Assembly (NCBI GenBank): GCA_025642065.1
Contig: JAODUP010000091.1
Span: 696,501-760,500 of the forward strand
Length of the DNA: 64,000 nt
From: Paralvinella palmiformis
Lineage: Eukaryota; Annelida; Polychaeta; Terebellida; Alvinellidae
Reading direction: 5' to 3'
Position 1 is the first letter of the stretch. Every line of letters starts with the position of its first letter. A program made the position numbers and the translations under genes. Below the pieces are notes generated by a model. The model searched no databases and had not been told where the DNA came from. It worked only from the letters and a program-made list of their open reading frames with translations. Positions 11,285-22,993 of this stretch are shown in pieces.

Positions 11285-12594
11285 CATTATTACGTTAATC
11301 ATGATTAGACCCTAATGATTGTCTTGATTTAGGTAAGCATGTTTTATTAATCATGAATTGGATATAAATTATACTGTAGTGTCTATACAGAGTGATCGTT
11401 GTATTTGCCTTATAACTATATAAAATATGATTATCCAGAGTTTAGCCATGCATTGAGATCTCCCACAAAGATATGGATGAATAGTTCCTATTAAAAAGTG
11501 ATTCATTGATGCAAATAGAGACTTTTCCTATAACCAGCCTTTTTATCGCTATCTGTTTACCACATTGTCCATTTCACAATGCCTTGAACATTCTAATATT
11601 AAGCCCATCCTTTCATGCAGTAATGTATTGCACTCTAATGCAATTCTCTGTATAAGGAAGTTTGTATCAAATGTGGTTGCTGAAATTTGTGGGATAGATT
11701 TTTTAAGGAGTGACCATACAGCCATATGTTCTACATGTGACCAGTTTAAAGGCTAAGCAAATTAGGTACTCGTGTTATAAACATAATATTTATTTGGCAT
11801 CCAGATTTGTGTTCATGTTGGTTTCTCTCTCTCTCTGCATGCCACAAGGCCCATGTGCTCTGTTAACTAAGAACGTCTCTCATTTATTGGCCACGAGTCT
11901 GTGAAACTATAAAAAGAAAATTGCTAAACTGCTCCATTTATGCAAAAAATACCTAATCAGCGGAATCGATGACGTTTAAAACACTAGTCAACATGCAGTA
12001 CACAGCACAGTTGGTAGAGCATTGGGCATGTTGTTGTATATGTGTTTGGCTCCTCAGGATGCTCATGATCAGGCAGAGAGAGCTCTACACAAATTCATTA
12101 GTTTCTCCATGACTACGATTTTTGACAGCATAGCATAGCAACAAATTATCTAGGTTATATGTTTATTAGAGATTACAAAGACTGTCACTAGTTGATGGCT
12201 ACGATATAAAATTGCATTTTCTTTGTAATAAGTGACTGCAATTGTTTTACATTAAACATTAGGTGCAACTTGAAAATACATGCATTTATATTCTGATCTG
12301 TGACTAATATGCCAGAGAGATTAGGTATATTTATATTGAATATTGTATCTTGCCTCCATGTTTCGTTTAGAGTATGCATATATGTCATTGTGTGTGTGTG
12401 TGTGTGTTCAGTTGCGACTTTCTTCTCTTCTTTATAATAATAACGGTCGAAATGGCCCTTTTTTTATGTGGCTGGCAACCTCAAATGGGGGAGATTCATT
12501 TGGTCTGTAATTTATAGCTTCCCCATGGAGACTACCAGTAATTCTAAATAAATTTAGAATATATGGCATGTTTGGTGTAGAAAACCTTGCCAGT
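11285..12594. other. Unassigned sequence
   Basis: Two short overlapping plus ORFs (11565-11904) lack recognisable motifs. A TG run lies at about 12389-12407. No element boundaries were seen. Confidence 0.45.
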
Positions 12595-12722
12595 TGCCTG
12601 GCTGGATGAAAAACTCCTCCTACAATAGTGCCACAGCCGAGGTGCAAAACTGTGACCTCCCACCCAGAATGGCCATAGCCATAGGTAAATAGTCTCGCGC
12701 TCTACCGGGCATGAGGCCAGAG
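12595..12722 (-). repeat. Diverged SINE family 2-like copy
   Basis: The minus strand has a tRNA-like GGTAGAGCGCGAGACTATTT head and a weak B box (GGTCACAGTTTTGCACC). It is similar in layout to family 2 but strongly diverged. Confidence 0.4.
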
Positions 12723-13454
12723 GTGGTTACTTATTTCTTTAAAATTGGCCAGACTTGAGTCAGACGAACAAGTGTTATATAGAATTATTTATAGCTTCTC
12801 ACTGACCAGAACTATATAATCGTCTATAGCTGTGTTTATATTCATGATTAATGAACACCTTGGTACAAATAGTACAAATATTTTCTTATTGCCAGTCTTG
12901 ATGTCCAATAAAAATAAACGTTGACATGTCCATAGGTGCAGGAGGCATTTGGTCATGTGTCATTGCTATCAAAAGAGATATTTGACAGGCCTCTCAGCCA
13001 CCACAAACATCAGCCCACTAAATCAATATAAATGGGTTTCTGGCAGTAACAGTTGAAATATATCACGGTAGATTTTCTACCTAAGAACCTACCTGATGTA
13101 CAACTTCATGGAAATGGATGTGACCCGATATGGGAATGCTCACGTCAGCCACAGATGTAACATTATGCAATTAGATATTCTATCAAAAAGTCCCAGCCTT
13201 GGATCTTTTCATCCAGGGATGATATTATTTAGTGCTTTATTATTTTCTGTCTTGGATGACAGTGGGCTTGACATTTAGAAATGATCCACTCTATCCTGCT
13301 GATCACACAAGAGGCGACTAAAAGGATATGACGTTAAATTGTATTTGTCACTGTGTTGCTAAATCCGTACTCTCTCACATCCATCACTCAGTCATTCATT
13401 CTCACATTAAGTGGATTTTTTTCTCAATAAATTGCAATGAGTGCATTGGATTTA

Positions 13455-13499
<45 letters not shown>

Positions 13500-13539
13500 T
13501 ACCGTATATAATACTTTATACCATCTGATTTAAAATTCG
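12723..13539. other. Unassigned sequence with TA repeat
   Basis: Contains a TA microsatellite at about 13458-13495. No coding exon was recognised. Confidence 0.45.
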
Positions 13540-13642
13540 GTAAGGGCATGTCTGGAGGGTGTTTCATCTTTCTCTTTGCCTCATTACCTTTGTAGGTCAC
13601 TCTGTCCATTTAGCATACCTTGTGCACAAAAGTGCATCTTTA
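13540..13642 (+). repeat. SINE family 1, body fragment
   Basis: Contains GGGCATGTCTGGAGGGTGTT, CATTACCTTTGTAGGTCACT and GTGCACAAAAGTG in family order. The head is missing. Confidence 0.7.
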
Positions 13643-13809
13643 TGATCTGCAGCTCACATACTTAAAAGATATCTTTTTAAATGATAGTGAACAAATTAAA
13701 AGCACGGGTTTAGTCCAACTGTTCAAGATGGAATAGCTGCAACAGTTTTTTTTTAAATATTAATTCTGGCAAGGCTTTTATCGAGGCGTCTCTTTTTTAT
13801 AAGGGTTGA

Positions 13810-13962
13810 GTTGAGCCGATCCGAGTTACTTAGACTTGGCACTGGTCACATCTGGGATATACGGCCAAGGCTCGACTGCCTAGGGAAACATAGCTGCGAG
13901 TCAGATTCGAAGCCACAGCCTGGAGGATTGCGGCACAGCGCTCTTAACCAACAAAGAAAACC
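13810..13962 (-). repeat. tRNA-derived SINE (family 2)
   Basis: On the minus strand, TGGTTAAGAGCGCTGTGCCG forms the A-box region and GGCTTCGAATCTGACTCGCA the B-box region. The family body TATGTTTCCCTAGG and TGTGACCAGTGCC follows. Confidence 0.65.
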
Positions 13963-14434
13963 AAATTGTAATCTAAACCTACATGAAAGTTTCCCCACCT
14001 AAGATTGTTCCATTCATTTGCTGTGGACGTTGTTTAATTGAAACTCACCTATTCTGAACATTGGAATGCGTGAATTCCCCGTACAGTTCATTCTGAGAAA
14101 ACTGGCCAAACCCCAATAGACTTGTTCGTCATTTAATTTTCAATTCTTGCCACCCGGCTTTAGTGTTTAGTAATTACTAATCGAAATAGACTTTTATCGA
14201 TCTTTAGCAGTCAGATTCAGGGGCCGTGTTACGGGTAAACTGTGTATTGCCAGTAATAATATTTCTTCACCACACTAACCTAGTCTAGTAAAATTTAAGA
14301 TCCACCACTAGAGAAAAGAGCCAAGCTGGTATATTGTCACAGGATCCTCCAAGGACTTCGTGATTTTGATTATTGATGATTGGCGTGTATCAAATGGACT
14401 TATCAATTGTACAAGTGTACAGAATGTGAGGTTT

Positions 14435-14612
14435 GTGGTTGGTCGTGATGGTTCAGCGGCATAGGTACTGGACTCCAAAACCTGGAATTATGGGTTCGAG
14501 TCAAAACCCGCCCATAGAACTTGCACGACCGCACCGTATTGCTCAGCAATTGTTGAGCAGAGTAGATTAAGTGGAGATTGTATACGAGTGTGAAATAAAA
14601 TTAAAAATAAAA
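14435..14612 (+). repeat. tRNA-derived SINE (family 3)
   Basis: TGATGGTTCAGCGGCATAGG is A-box-like and GGGTTCGAGTCAAAACCCGC is a strong B box, about 30 bases apart. An unrelated body follows (GAACTTGCACGACCGCACC, then GTGTGAAATAAAATTAAAAA). The A-rich end with an AATAAA word distinguishes it from families 1 and 2. Confidence 0.6.
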
Positions 14613-15407
14613 AAAAATATGAGAGTCTGTTGTGGTTACTCAGGAAAACCTGGAAGTCCTGGAATTTGAAAATTTGGAAGAGGTTTTTGTAGAGGTCCTA
14701 GAAACTCCTGGTATTTGGACATACAGATCTATATTTCTAATCATAATCATACAGGAATTCAGTCGTTACACTTCTTCCGAAACGTGGGTGTATCTTTGTG
14801 CATTAAAAGGTCGTGGAATATGACATTGGAAGGTCCTGGAAAGTCCTGGAATCAGAGATTTCAAAATGTGTGTGAACCCTATTACTGAATAAAAGAAACT
14901 TCCAAATTATTTCAGTTTTTATTGAATTGGAAAAAAATGTAAGAGACCACAATATAAAATATTATTTTACATTCATGTTTGTAATATATAAATATACTAA
15001 TTCTGATATTATGATAATCCACAACTAGTTCTGAGCAAAATGGATCAAAGTGAACGTTTAAAAAAAAAAAAAATCCTAAAATGTTAATAAAGGTTTATGA
15101 CAGTTTACGATGTCATAAAGGTATTAACAACAGGTTTATGACGCTGTCGTGTCATAAACAAGTTTATGACTGTCACAAACCCGACCCAGTGTCTACTAGC
15201 CCAACAATTTTCTTATTAGCCGAGCAAATATTTTTTAAACAGCCCAGTGAAAAACCTTACCAACCCAATGCCAGATTCTCATAATTTTTTGGTAATAAAA
15301 GTAATAATTATATATTTATTTCTAGATTAATTTGTATTCAGTCACACCAGGTATCAACAATACGAGCCATTCACTAAGCATAATACATTCGGCATTCACC
15401 ATACATC
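14613..15407. other. Unassigned repeat-derived sequence
   Basis: 14620-14870 is built from diverged CCTGGAA(G)TCCTGGAA words and ends near GTGTGTGAACCC. 15085-15180 has three imperfect GTTTATGAC-GTCATAAAC palindromic units. About 15190-15270 shares CTAGCCCAAC words with the 10.4-kb hAT element. No host exon was recognised. Confidence 0.4.
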
Positions 15408-15492
15408 ATGGGCATAGCTCAGGGGTGTTTCATCTTTGACTTTGCTTCATTACCTTTGGAGGTTGCTCAGCCCATTTAGCCTAGCATGTTTA
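15408..15492 (+). repeat. SINE family 1, body fragment
   Basis: Carries GGGGTGTTTCATCTTTGACT through GCTCAGCCCATTTAGCCTAG and lacks the head and tail. It directly abuts the 3' tail of the minus-strand LINE at 15490. Confidence 0.75.
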
Positions 15493-15921
15493 ATAATAAT
15501 AATTAATAATTACAAAACTTCTATGGCGCCATTATCCTCGAAAAGAATCGAGCTCAGTGGTGCAATCGCATAGTCCAGGTACGATGCAAAGTTCATCAAC
15601 ATTGATCAGATGGAAACTTAGGAAGGATAAGTGAGTTTTCAAATGGTGGTGGAAAGAAACTACTGGTATGCTATTTGATGACTTAACATGTTCAGGGAGT
15701 GGATTCCAATGAGTAGGGACAGGAACTGAAAAAGCACAAGTCCCAGCATGAGTTTTAACCCTGGGAACAGACAACAAGTGAAAATCAAATGAACCGAGTT
15801 CTCTGCGCTCGGGTGCTAAAGAAAGCATGGGAAATAGATGTGAAGGTTCTCTCCAGAAGACAGAATTTGTTAGACAATAGTGCAGAGATTTAAAATGATG
15901 CGAGATTGAACAGGAAGCCAT
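15490..15921 (-). pseudogene. LINE 3' end (CR1/L2-like family B)
   Basis: The 129-codon minus frame contains HLLSVPRVKTHAGTCAFSVP, THWNPLPEHVKSSNS and SFHHHLKTHLSF. This is the C-terminal block (R-KT-G-AFSV-P--WN-LP) of CR1/L2-type LINE polyproteins. The element ends in GGCGCCATAGAAGTTTTGTA and an ATT-rich tail at 15490. The same family end is on the plus strand at 39570-39870 and 48355-48535. It is 5'-truncated. Confidence 0.75.
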
Positions 15922-16584
15922 ATATTAACAGATATGAATAGATATTAATTAGTTCTATTCATCATTACTGTCAATAAAAGTCGTGACAGCATAGAGGAAA
16001 TGCATTAATGTAGAACTTGATGTGTCAGCCAGAGTTAGGTCTTATTATAGCTGTATATCCTTGCCGTTCGGAATATCGGAGAGACGACGAGAAGAAAATG
16101 AGGCTAACACGGTCCAATCTCAGATCTGTCGCAATCCTGTTGCTGTACGTGCTGTAATATGACGGTATTAGAATATAGTATACATAGAAACTTTTATTGA
16201 TGCGATTGTATTATAATTAATGCCTGGCTCTCTATGTCAATCGGCTGGATGGTGCGATGTGAAACGTGAAAAAATTGAGCTCTCCCATTGGAAGCAACAC
16301 CAATTTAGACGATGTGTGTCGTACCTAAAATAAGACCGTGATTATTCACTCGGTTTTCTAAATTGCAAAATGTGAAACGTGTTTCATGGGCTTCAGCTGT
16401 CAGTAGACGGACTGGACCTACTTGTGAAGTATAATTCCAGATGCGTTAAATCACTGCATTGCGATACGGAGTATTGTCATGACAAATAGTGCTACAGCTA
16501 TGACAGCTTGGATACCCTATTTGCTATGATCAACATGTCTACATTATCCAGGTTTGGCTATAAGTGAATGATAATAACAGCCCA
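15922..16584. other. Unassigned sequence
   Basis: No exon, RNA gene or repeat boundary was recognised. Confidence 0.45.
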
Positions 16585-16592
16585 GCCTTAAT

Positions 16593-16896
16593 CAGATATG
16601 GGGTCGATTCCGATTCCATTTTGTCAATTCCATTTGGTCAATTCCACATCTAATTTATCAATTCCAATTCATCAATTCCAAATTTATCAATTCCAATTCC
16701 ATTTTTCACCTACTCCAATCACTGAATATCTACTCCAAGTAGTTTATATTCTAAGTAGGATTGTCGTGGAAGAAATGTTTCTGAATTAAAAAATTAACTG
16801 GTAAATTAATTTGTGGATTTAATTTTTTGTTGTTGATCAATTCCATTTTTTTAAATAAACAATTCCAATTCCAGAACTGAATTGACCCCATGTCTG
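16593..16896. mobile_element. hAT-type MITE, copy 3 (304 bp)
   Basis: Ends are CAGATATGGGGTCGATTCC and AACTGAATTGACCCCATGTCTG. The flanking octamers GCCTTAAT (16585-16592) and GCTGTAAT (16897-16904) match at 6 of 8 positions, consistent with an older insertion. The interior has repeated TCAATTCCA words and the shared core TAGGATTGTCGTGGAAGAAA. Confidence 0.75.
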
Positions 16897-16904
16897 GCTG
16901 TAAT

Positions 16905-17246
16905 ATGCGGAGCTGTTAGTTCTTCTCGTGCTATCACCAAATACACTTTCGTTTATTCCAGACCGTACTGAGTTAGGGATACATAAAGCATGAGCTTCTT
17001 AGGTGCCACCTCACCTGGCAAGACACCTTGTCCACATGCCACAATAGGTAAATATAACGCATCTTTAGTTTTATAATCTGTATGTTGGTGTGTGTGTTTA
17101 AACACACCCACACACACCAGAGTTGGAATAATTGGTAATCGTTATCAATAATAATAGTGCATCGTATAATAAAAAGGTAAAAAGCCATATAGACAAGTGA
17201 TCAATCTAATATTTCAGAATGTATTGCATGATTATAGATGGTGGGT

Positions 17247-17282
<36 letters not shown>

Positions 17283-17599
17283 AATTAAAATTTAATCAAT
17301 AATAAAGAAATTGGGATGAAGTCAAAACAAACACGTTGAGTTGATAATTGACTTTGTAGCTGATCAGGTGATCCAAGGAATTAAACTTGGAATGCTCTCA
17401 AGTTAATGTTCAACTAATGCCGCTGATCTTTCATAATCCCAATGTATTCTCCCCCTATAAGTACTTGTGCATTCATAGCAATTAGACACCAGCCCGGTAT
17501 CTATATCCCAAACTTCAACAACAACAATAACTTTATCACTCAGTCAAATAGCTAATATTGAACTCTGAAACATTTGATCAGATTATCGCCAATTCGGTA
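16905..17599. other. Unassigned sequence with CT repeat
   Basis: A CT microsatellite lies at about 17249-17278. Nothing coding was recognised. Confidence 0.45.
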
Positions 17600-17602
17600 C
17601 AA

Positions 17603-17800
17603 TGGTGTCGCAGTCTGTTGTACATTGCTATATATCGAGAACCTGCCACTCTCTGGAAAAACTTGCGATGAAATATATTGCTATCCCATCCTTGTCTGCA
17701 CCAGTTGAGAGACTTCTTGGTGTTGTGGGGGGGGGGGAATTCTGCATTTATTGCAGCCGTTTATGAGATCGTGCCTTCAAACAATGCGCGTTCATGATAG
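17603..17800 (+). pseudogene. hAT transposase C-terminal remnant
   Basis: One plus frame reads LEKLAMKYIAIPSLSAPVER then LLGVVG. This is the classic hAT dimerisation motif (LA-xxYLAIPxxSAPSERLFSxAG). After the poly-G run at 17727-17736 the match continues in another frame with CRL-stop-DRAFKQ, resembling the R-C-R-L-x-D-x-x-F block that follows in the family. The frameshift and in-frame stop show it is dead. No catalytic part is present. Confidence 0.75.
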
Positions 17801-18339
17801 TAATTATAATTTTACACTTCTAGAAATAGTCTGTATTATTCTTCAGTAGTGACAGCAGTAAAATGGAGATAAGTGAATAACAATAGCAGGTTATATTCAG
17901 ATTTTGGATTATATACATTGTAATCATGAGTACACAACTCCGAAACAGACACACACACACACACACACATTCATGCATACATGTATGCATATAAATGCAC
18001 TGAACCAGTAAAAATTTAATTTACCAGTCCATCAGGTTAGAGTACAAAATAATACTACGGCTTACAAGTATCACCACATTATCAAAAACTGATTTCAACT
18101 GTAGAGAAACACTAGATGGTTTCACCCACGTTGTTTATGATCCAAAAGCAACTGATAGATGACGGCAGTGACAAAATCCTCAGCAATTTCTAGTTCCATG
18201 TCAGGAGAGAGAAAGAGAAAATATATATTTGCACATTTTGTCATCTCATATCTCCCTTTTTCGAAAGACAAAAACTATTGGTTGATCTTTCTCAGTACCG
18301 ACATAATTAAAAAGTCTCAGTACCACGTAAAGTAGATAA
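17801..18339. other. Unassigned sequence
   Basis: A short AC run lies at about 17948-17969. No exon was recognised. Confidence 0.45.
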
Positions 18340-18490
18340 TTTTGATTGAAATGGCCCTGAACTGGTACCACAAATCTATATCATCTGGGTTTAAACCCCA
18401 GCCTGGCTATACCAGAAGGGCGTTTCAGCTTTCATTCTGCCCCGTCCCATTTAACCTACCTTGTGCACAAAAGTGGCCCTGTAAAACAGC
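18340..18490 (+). repeat. SINE family 1, diverged copy
   Basis: Has a decayed head (GGGTTTAAACCCCAGCCTGG at the B-box position) and body landmarks AGAAGGGCGTTTCAGCTTTC, TTTAACCTACCTTGTGCACA and AAGTGGCCCTGTAAAAC. Confidence 0.65.
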
Positions 18491-19074
18491 AATATTTACA
18501 TTTTCATTTCCATACATACAGCATGCCAGGAGCTGTTGAACACGGACAATGTCAGTTATTCTGGGATGTTGATGAAGCCTTTGACACGATGTAGAAAGGG
18601 ATCCTTTATTTGTCCATTATTAGAAAAACTTCCTTGTAAGTAACACATACATCTTCAGGATGTTGGATTGTTAGCTGCTCTGTTTCAAAACAATGTCATA
18701 ATTGTAGTAATATATTACAAACAATAATATTAATCATCATAATGTGTCTAATTATGCTCTGTGTTTTATGTGCAAAGTTATAATCAAATAAATTAGTAAT
18801 TTCGGTGTGGCGCACGTTTGAACAATTTTGTATTCCTTAAATTGGTTGCACAACCATAATTATAGTCAAATAAATTAAAAAATAATTGTATTTGCGACAG
18901 TCCACTGTATGTTTTTGGTTTGTTTCTAAATTCAACCTTGAAAATACAAACGAAATATTAACATAATTTTTTAATCGGTTCTGTTTAGAAATTGGGTTTC
19001 GCTATATTTCTATATAATGCTAGCCGATTGTTGTCGACTTTTCATTATTCATTGTATGTGTCAATGTCTTTCAG
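18491..19074. other. Sequence upstream of the first identified 3BP2 exon
   Basis: AT-rich. The donor-like CCTTGTAAGTAA at 18631 was examined as a possible upstream exon end but the preceding frame does not look like a PH domain start. Confidence 0.4.
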
Positions 19075-19177
19075 GGGTACATCGCTACGTGGTACTGTCT
19101 AAGGGTTCTGTCTATCTTTACGGTGACAGCGTTGCTAAAAAGCCAAATTCAGCTTATTCCCTGTATGGTTATCATCA
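19075..19177 (+). CDS. SH3BP2: 3BP2 exon: PH domain, strands 2-4
   Basis: The acceptor is TGTCTTTCAG and the donor GTAAGTAC. After two bases completing a codon of the missing exon, it reads VHRYVVLSKGSVYLYGDSVA then KKPNSAYSLYGYH. This aligns with the PH segment WPLRFVII--VYYF--S--G-FSL-GYN of 3BP2. If the upstream exon ends in T, the split codon is TGG (tryptophan), as at the equivalent place in 3BP2. It ends in phase 2 and joins the next exon through glutamine. Confidence 0.88.
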
Positions 19178-20580
19178 GTAAGTACGACTTAGACACTGAG
19201 AGATGAAACTCTCTCTCTCTCTGATCAAGTAATCTCCATCTCTTTCTCTGTAAAACTCTCTCTCTCTCTTTTGTGTGTGTGTGTGTGGCGCGCGCTCTTT
19301 TTAAGAGTTATTGATTCAATTATTTAAGTACCAATATTCTTACCATTAGATACATCAAGTACAATGCGTACCTACTGGTAGTCACTTTTTGTTTGGGAGC
19401 TGTACTTTTAGTCAGATTTGACCTTGAAAGTACTTGACAGGTACTTTAAAGGGTGTTGTTTTTTAATGTTTCCATCAAATTGTTTACTGTGTATATTATC
19501 AACAATAGAATGCGGCTACAAGGATAATTACCACGTGTTGTTTACTCTTCGTTTGCCGGTACACGGAATCGTAACCATCACGGCACGCCCGAATATACAT
19601 AGGTTTCACTTAACTGCTTCGCAATTACTAAATTATTTCTTTAGTGTTGTGTACACTCGAATAACCCTTTTGACACTTTTCTATTCGAACGTCTTTAAGA
19701 AATGTAAAACCGTACATATCTGCTAGACTAATTACCATTATTGCTGGGAAATTGAGTGTATCCATTACAAACCGCAATTAAGATGGCCATACCAACTTCA
19801 GTTGTAATAACATCTTCAGTTGAAATCACATTTAGAATAGATTTATTTTTGCAATTAGTCAGGCTTGTTCTAGATGGCCGTTCATGTACAAGTATTAATA
19901 ATAATTTTTTAATATACTTTATTTCAAATGGTTCACCTCACTTTCGCAGTAAATTGTCGAGTTCGGATGTTGTTCCCGAACTGGCACCACCAAATGAATA
20001 TAAACGCATAACTTCAAAGATAAATATGGCTGTAATATTCTAGAATTATAGACGTTTTGAAGTGATATTTGGCCATTACGCTACGCATCTGCGGATGATG
20101 CATTTTAATGCATTGATTTTTCCAAGCATTTTTCATTGGTTCCTCTTAAAACCCTGTCGAATCGAAATATCGTTTGACTATTTATATTCAATGGGATACG
20201 CACTTGTATAATCCACTGTGTTATTGTTTAACGTAATATCTCCCTAACTGGAAAATATTATATCTATCAGTAACAGTGTATTTAGGAACCAAAACTGCAA
20301 TACTCCATTATTTGTATATTTTCAATAGATTTATTTAAATAAAAGCATACAGCATGGAAAGTTTGTGTTCATCACAAAACAATGACCAACTTTCATCAAA
20401 TTTAAATTCCATTGAATAATTACACCTTTATGGGGTTTTTTGTTAGTTTTATTGGGGGGGGGGGGCATCTTTACAAATAATTCTATCATGGCTGTATTTT
20501 ATTAATTTATAAAGTGTCCATAGATAACTTAATGTTGATCAGTTGTGACAGGAAGATAATTTTATTTGACATGTTTCTCA
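19178..20580. other. 3BP2 intron, no element recognised
   Basis: CT/TG microsatellites lie at about 19209-19285. Two short plus ORFs (19418-19726 and 19756-20043) have no recognisable motif. A poly-G run is at about 20453-20465. Confidence 0.45.
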
Positions 20581-20592
20581 TGATTATTTGGA

Positions 20593-20781
20593 GATGATGA
20601 CGATTGATGTTTTACGGCCACTTTTGTGCACACAGTAGGCTAAATGGGCCGAGCGACCTCCAAAGGTAATGAAGGGAAGTCAAAGATGAAACACCCTTCA
20701 GATATGCCCACACTGTGATTCGAACATGGGTGGTAGCGATCTGTGATCCAACACACTACCATTAGACCACGGAGGCGACCC
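20593..20781 (-). repeat. tRNA-derived SINE (family 1), full length with target duplication
   Basis: This is the clearest copy. On the minus strand it begins GGGTCGCCTCCGTGGTCTAA, with an A box TGGTCTAATGG that fits the pol III consensus, and a B-box-like TGTTCGAATCAC. The body runs from GTGGGCATATCTGAAGGGTG through AGGTCGCTCGGCCCATTTAG to GGCCGTAAAACATCAATCGT and an ATC tail. The 12-bp direct repeat TGATTATTTGGA flanks it at 20581-20592 and 20782-20793, as expected for LINE-driven retroposition. Confidence 0.88.
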
Positions 20782-20793
20782 TGATTATTTGGA

Positions 20794-20915
20794 TAAAAAA
20801 TATGTTTCTGACACATGTTTATATTTTACATGTACATCAAAGAGCTGTTTTTGACGAAGGATAAAACAACAGCTTTAATAGGAGGTTATAACCAGCAAAA
20901 ACCAGTCAATACTGA

Positions 20916-20950
<35 letters not shown>

Positions 20951-21665
20951 GTATGCATGGACAGTGTCTAATATACCAAAACACGTTAGATAACATTGTG
21001 GTTTTGTCAATTTGAAAATAATTTTTTTATATCATTTTATTAATTTGTTTGATATATTTTTTTTTTGTCCAAATAAGTACGACCTCATTGTTGTTATTAG
21101 TTACTTAAATGAGTATTGTTTATAAAAGTAACCCAAGATGTAGCCGTCTTGATCCAGATCAAGTTACAGGGGTGGATCGAGGATTTTTTTGGGTGGGGGG
21201 GGTCTATACAAGAGCAAAGCCATTATGCGAGGCAAAAAGTACCGAGGGTGGATGGGTCAGGGAGGTAGGTTTCCCCCTTTCTCCGTGGAAGAAAAATGGA
21301 AATCAGATAATACTTAAATGTCTTCTGAAACACTACAAGATCTGAAATTTTCAAGTATATACTGTCTATAAATACTGGCAAAAGTATACATTGCTGTGAA
21401 GAAAGACACATGGTATGAGACTTGGTGATTGGTTCAGTGTATATAGAGATTGTTAGGATTATTGGGGGGTTACTCGATTTGTGTCCCCAGTCATAATGTG
21501 ACATATTGTGCATTATGCCACTAAAATATTTAATAAGCAGACTGACCATTTATTTCAAGGTGCACACTTCTGAGAAAGAAATAATGATGTTTAAAATATT
21601 TATTACCTCACGTAAATCTACATCAGTTAGTCGAAAAGGCTGACCTTGAACAAACATCTAGGATG
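20794..21665. other. 3BP2 intron with TA repeat
   Basis: A TA microsatellite lies at about 20920-20948. Two small ORFs overlap antisense at 21109-21549 and are not recognisable. Confidence 0.45.
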
Positions 21666-22577
21666 TTATTTAATGAACCTATTCGCAATTTGTTTGGAAT
21701 CCATGTATTTACTGTAATGTATTTTCAATGATGTTAAGGCAGAAAACCTTGTGGCAGCCAGCTGGCTCCTCAAATGGGTTTTGATTAGCCTTAACACAGA
21801 GAAACTACGCTCTGCTTCGCCAAATATGGCAACCAGAGTACATCCTAATACCAGTAAAATTCTGATGTTCAAAGTATCAAATAAATTGGCCCTGTCAGAC
21901 TGCCTGAACCACATAGTGAACCATCTGGATACCTCATTAACTAATGACCTCAGAGTTAGCAGGTCGTCATACCACGATTCAAATCGCTCTAGGGGAAGCA
22001 TCCCTAGTTTGAGCATTAAAGATGGTATTAGACTCAGCAAAACACTCACTAGCCGGCAGATGTCTGCAAAGGAATGGTTCTGCAACTGTTGCAGTAAGAT
22101 ATCAATAAAAGGAATGCCAGTTGATCTCTTGTAATAAATAAGAGGTGTGTCAGCAGGTACATTCAACCTATTACACTGAACTCTTAGAACCCTGGTCATT
22201 TCCTCTTTAGTACCTATATATGAAGCCAGCTGCTTTCTTTTGTCGTACCATCTCTGGAATTCTTCACCAATGTCATCCCCCAAACACTGAAACTCTGATT
22301 TGATATTGTCAATCAGTGTGTATGCCTCAAAGACATCAATATCTCCTCTTTGTAGTTTAGCTGACAAACCTATTAAATAATCCAAACTATTCTTCAATAA
22401 TGTGTAGCCAACAATAACTCCAAAACTCTGCGGACTACTTTTCAAACCACGAGCCATAGTCTTGGTGTCACTATCCCACTTCCAGCGACTTTCAGTAACT
22501 TCTGGACAAACATGTGGATTAACCTTAGCATCAAGGCAAGTGGTCACGTTTTCATAATGCTCACCAAATGTTGTCAA
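21666..22577 (-). pseudogene. hAT/ZMYM1-like transposase, N-terminally truncated
   Basis: An open 303-codon minus frame inside a 3BP2 intron. Residues 225-290 carry the hAT C-terminal dimerisation region: LNIRILLVLGCTLVAIFGEA, then ERSFSVLRLIKTHLRSQLAA and FSALTSLKIHY. This resembles the family of proteins annotated as ZMYM1-like or 52-kDa-repressor-like, which have a DUF4371 and hAT domain. Residues 60-130 (SLDYLIGLSAKLQRGDIDVF, IGEEFQRWYDKRKQL) fit the helical part between them. Full-length relatives are usually 600 or more residues; the N-terminal zinc finger and first catalytic part are absent. The frame has no internal stop, so it is either young or by chance open. Confidence 0.75.
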
Positions 22578-22805
22578 ACAAGAATGTCTTTCAACTCAGC
22601 TTATCTTGCACAAACCTTTAGTTTCTCATGGCGAGTATTGGAGCAATATTATTTGAGTGCAAGCTCCAGGAATTTTTGTCTCTTGGGAGAATTGTCAAAA
22701 AAATTGTACTTAGTAAATTATGATTTAACAGATAAATCACAATTTTACTTCATTTTATACTAAGCAACTTAGTAACTTAGCATGAATTGAAGTATATTGT
22801 AATTT

Positions 22806-22993
22806 GTCTTGGTCTGGCTGGTAGCGCATTTGACCACAGAGCACTCAATGCCAGCTAAGTTCAAATCTCAGCGTGGGCATATCTGAAGGGTGTTTCATCT
22901 TTGACTTCGCTTCATTACATTTGGAGGTCGCTCGGCCCATTTAGCCTACGATGTGCACAGAAGTGGCCGTAAAACATCAATCATCATCATCTC
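22806..22993 (+). repeat. tRNA-derived SINE (family 1)
   Basis: Head TGGTCTGGCTGGTAGCGCAT, B-box-like AAGTTCAAATCTCAG, full body and ATC tail. Its 3' flank TCCAAATAATCAT is the same as the 3' flank of the copy at 20593-20781. Confidence 0.85.

Noticed and set aside
18590..18640. Candidate upstream 3BP2 exon ending at CCTT|GTAAGTAA
   Set aside because: The phase could fit, but the preceding residues do not resemble the start of a PH domain and no acceptor or ATG supports it.
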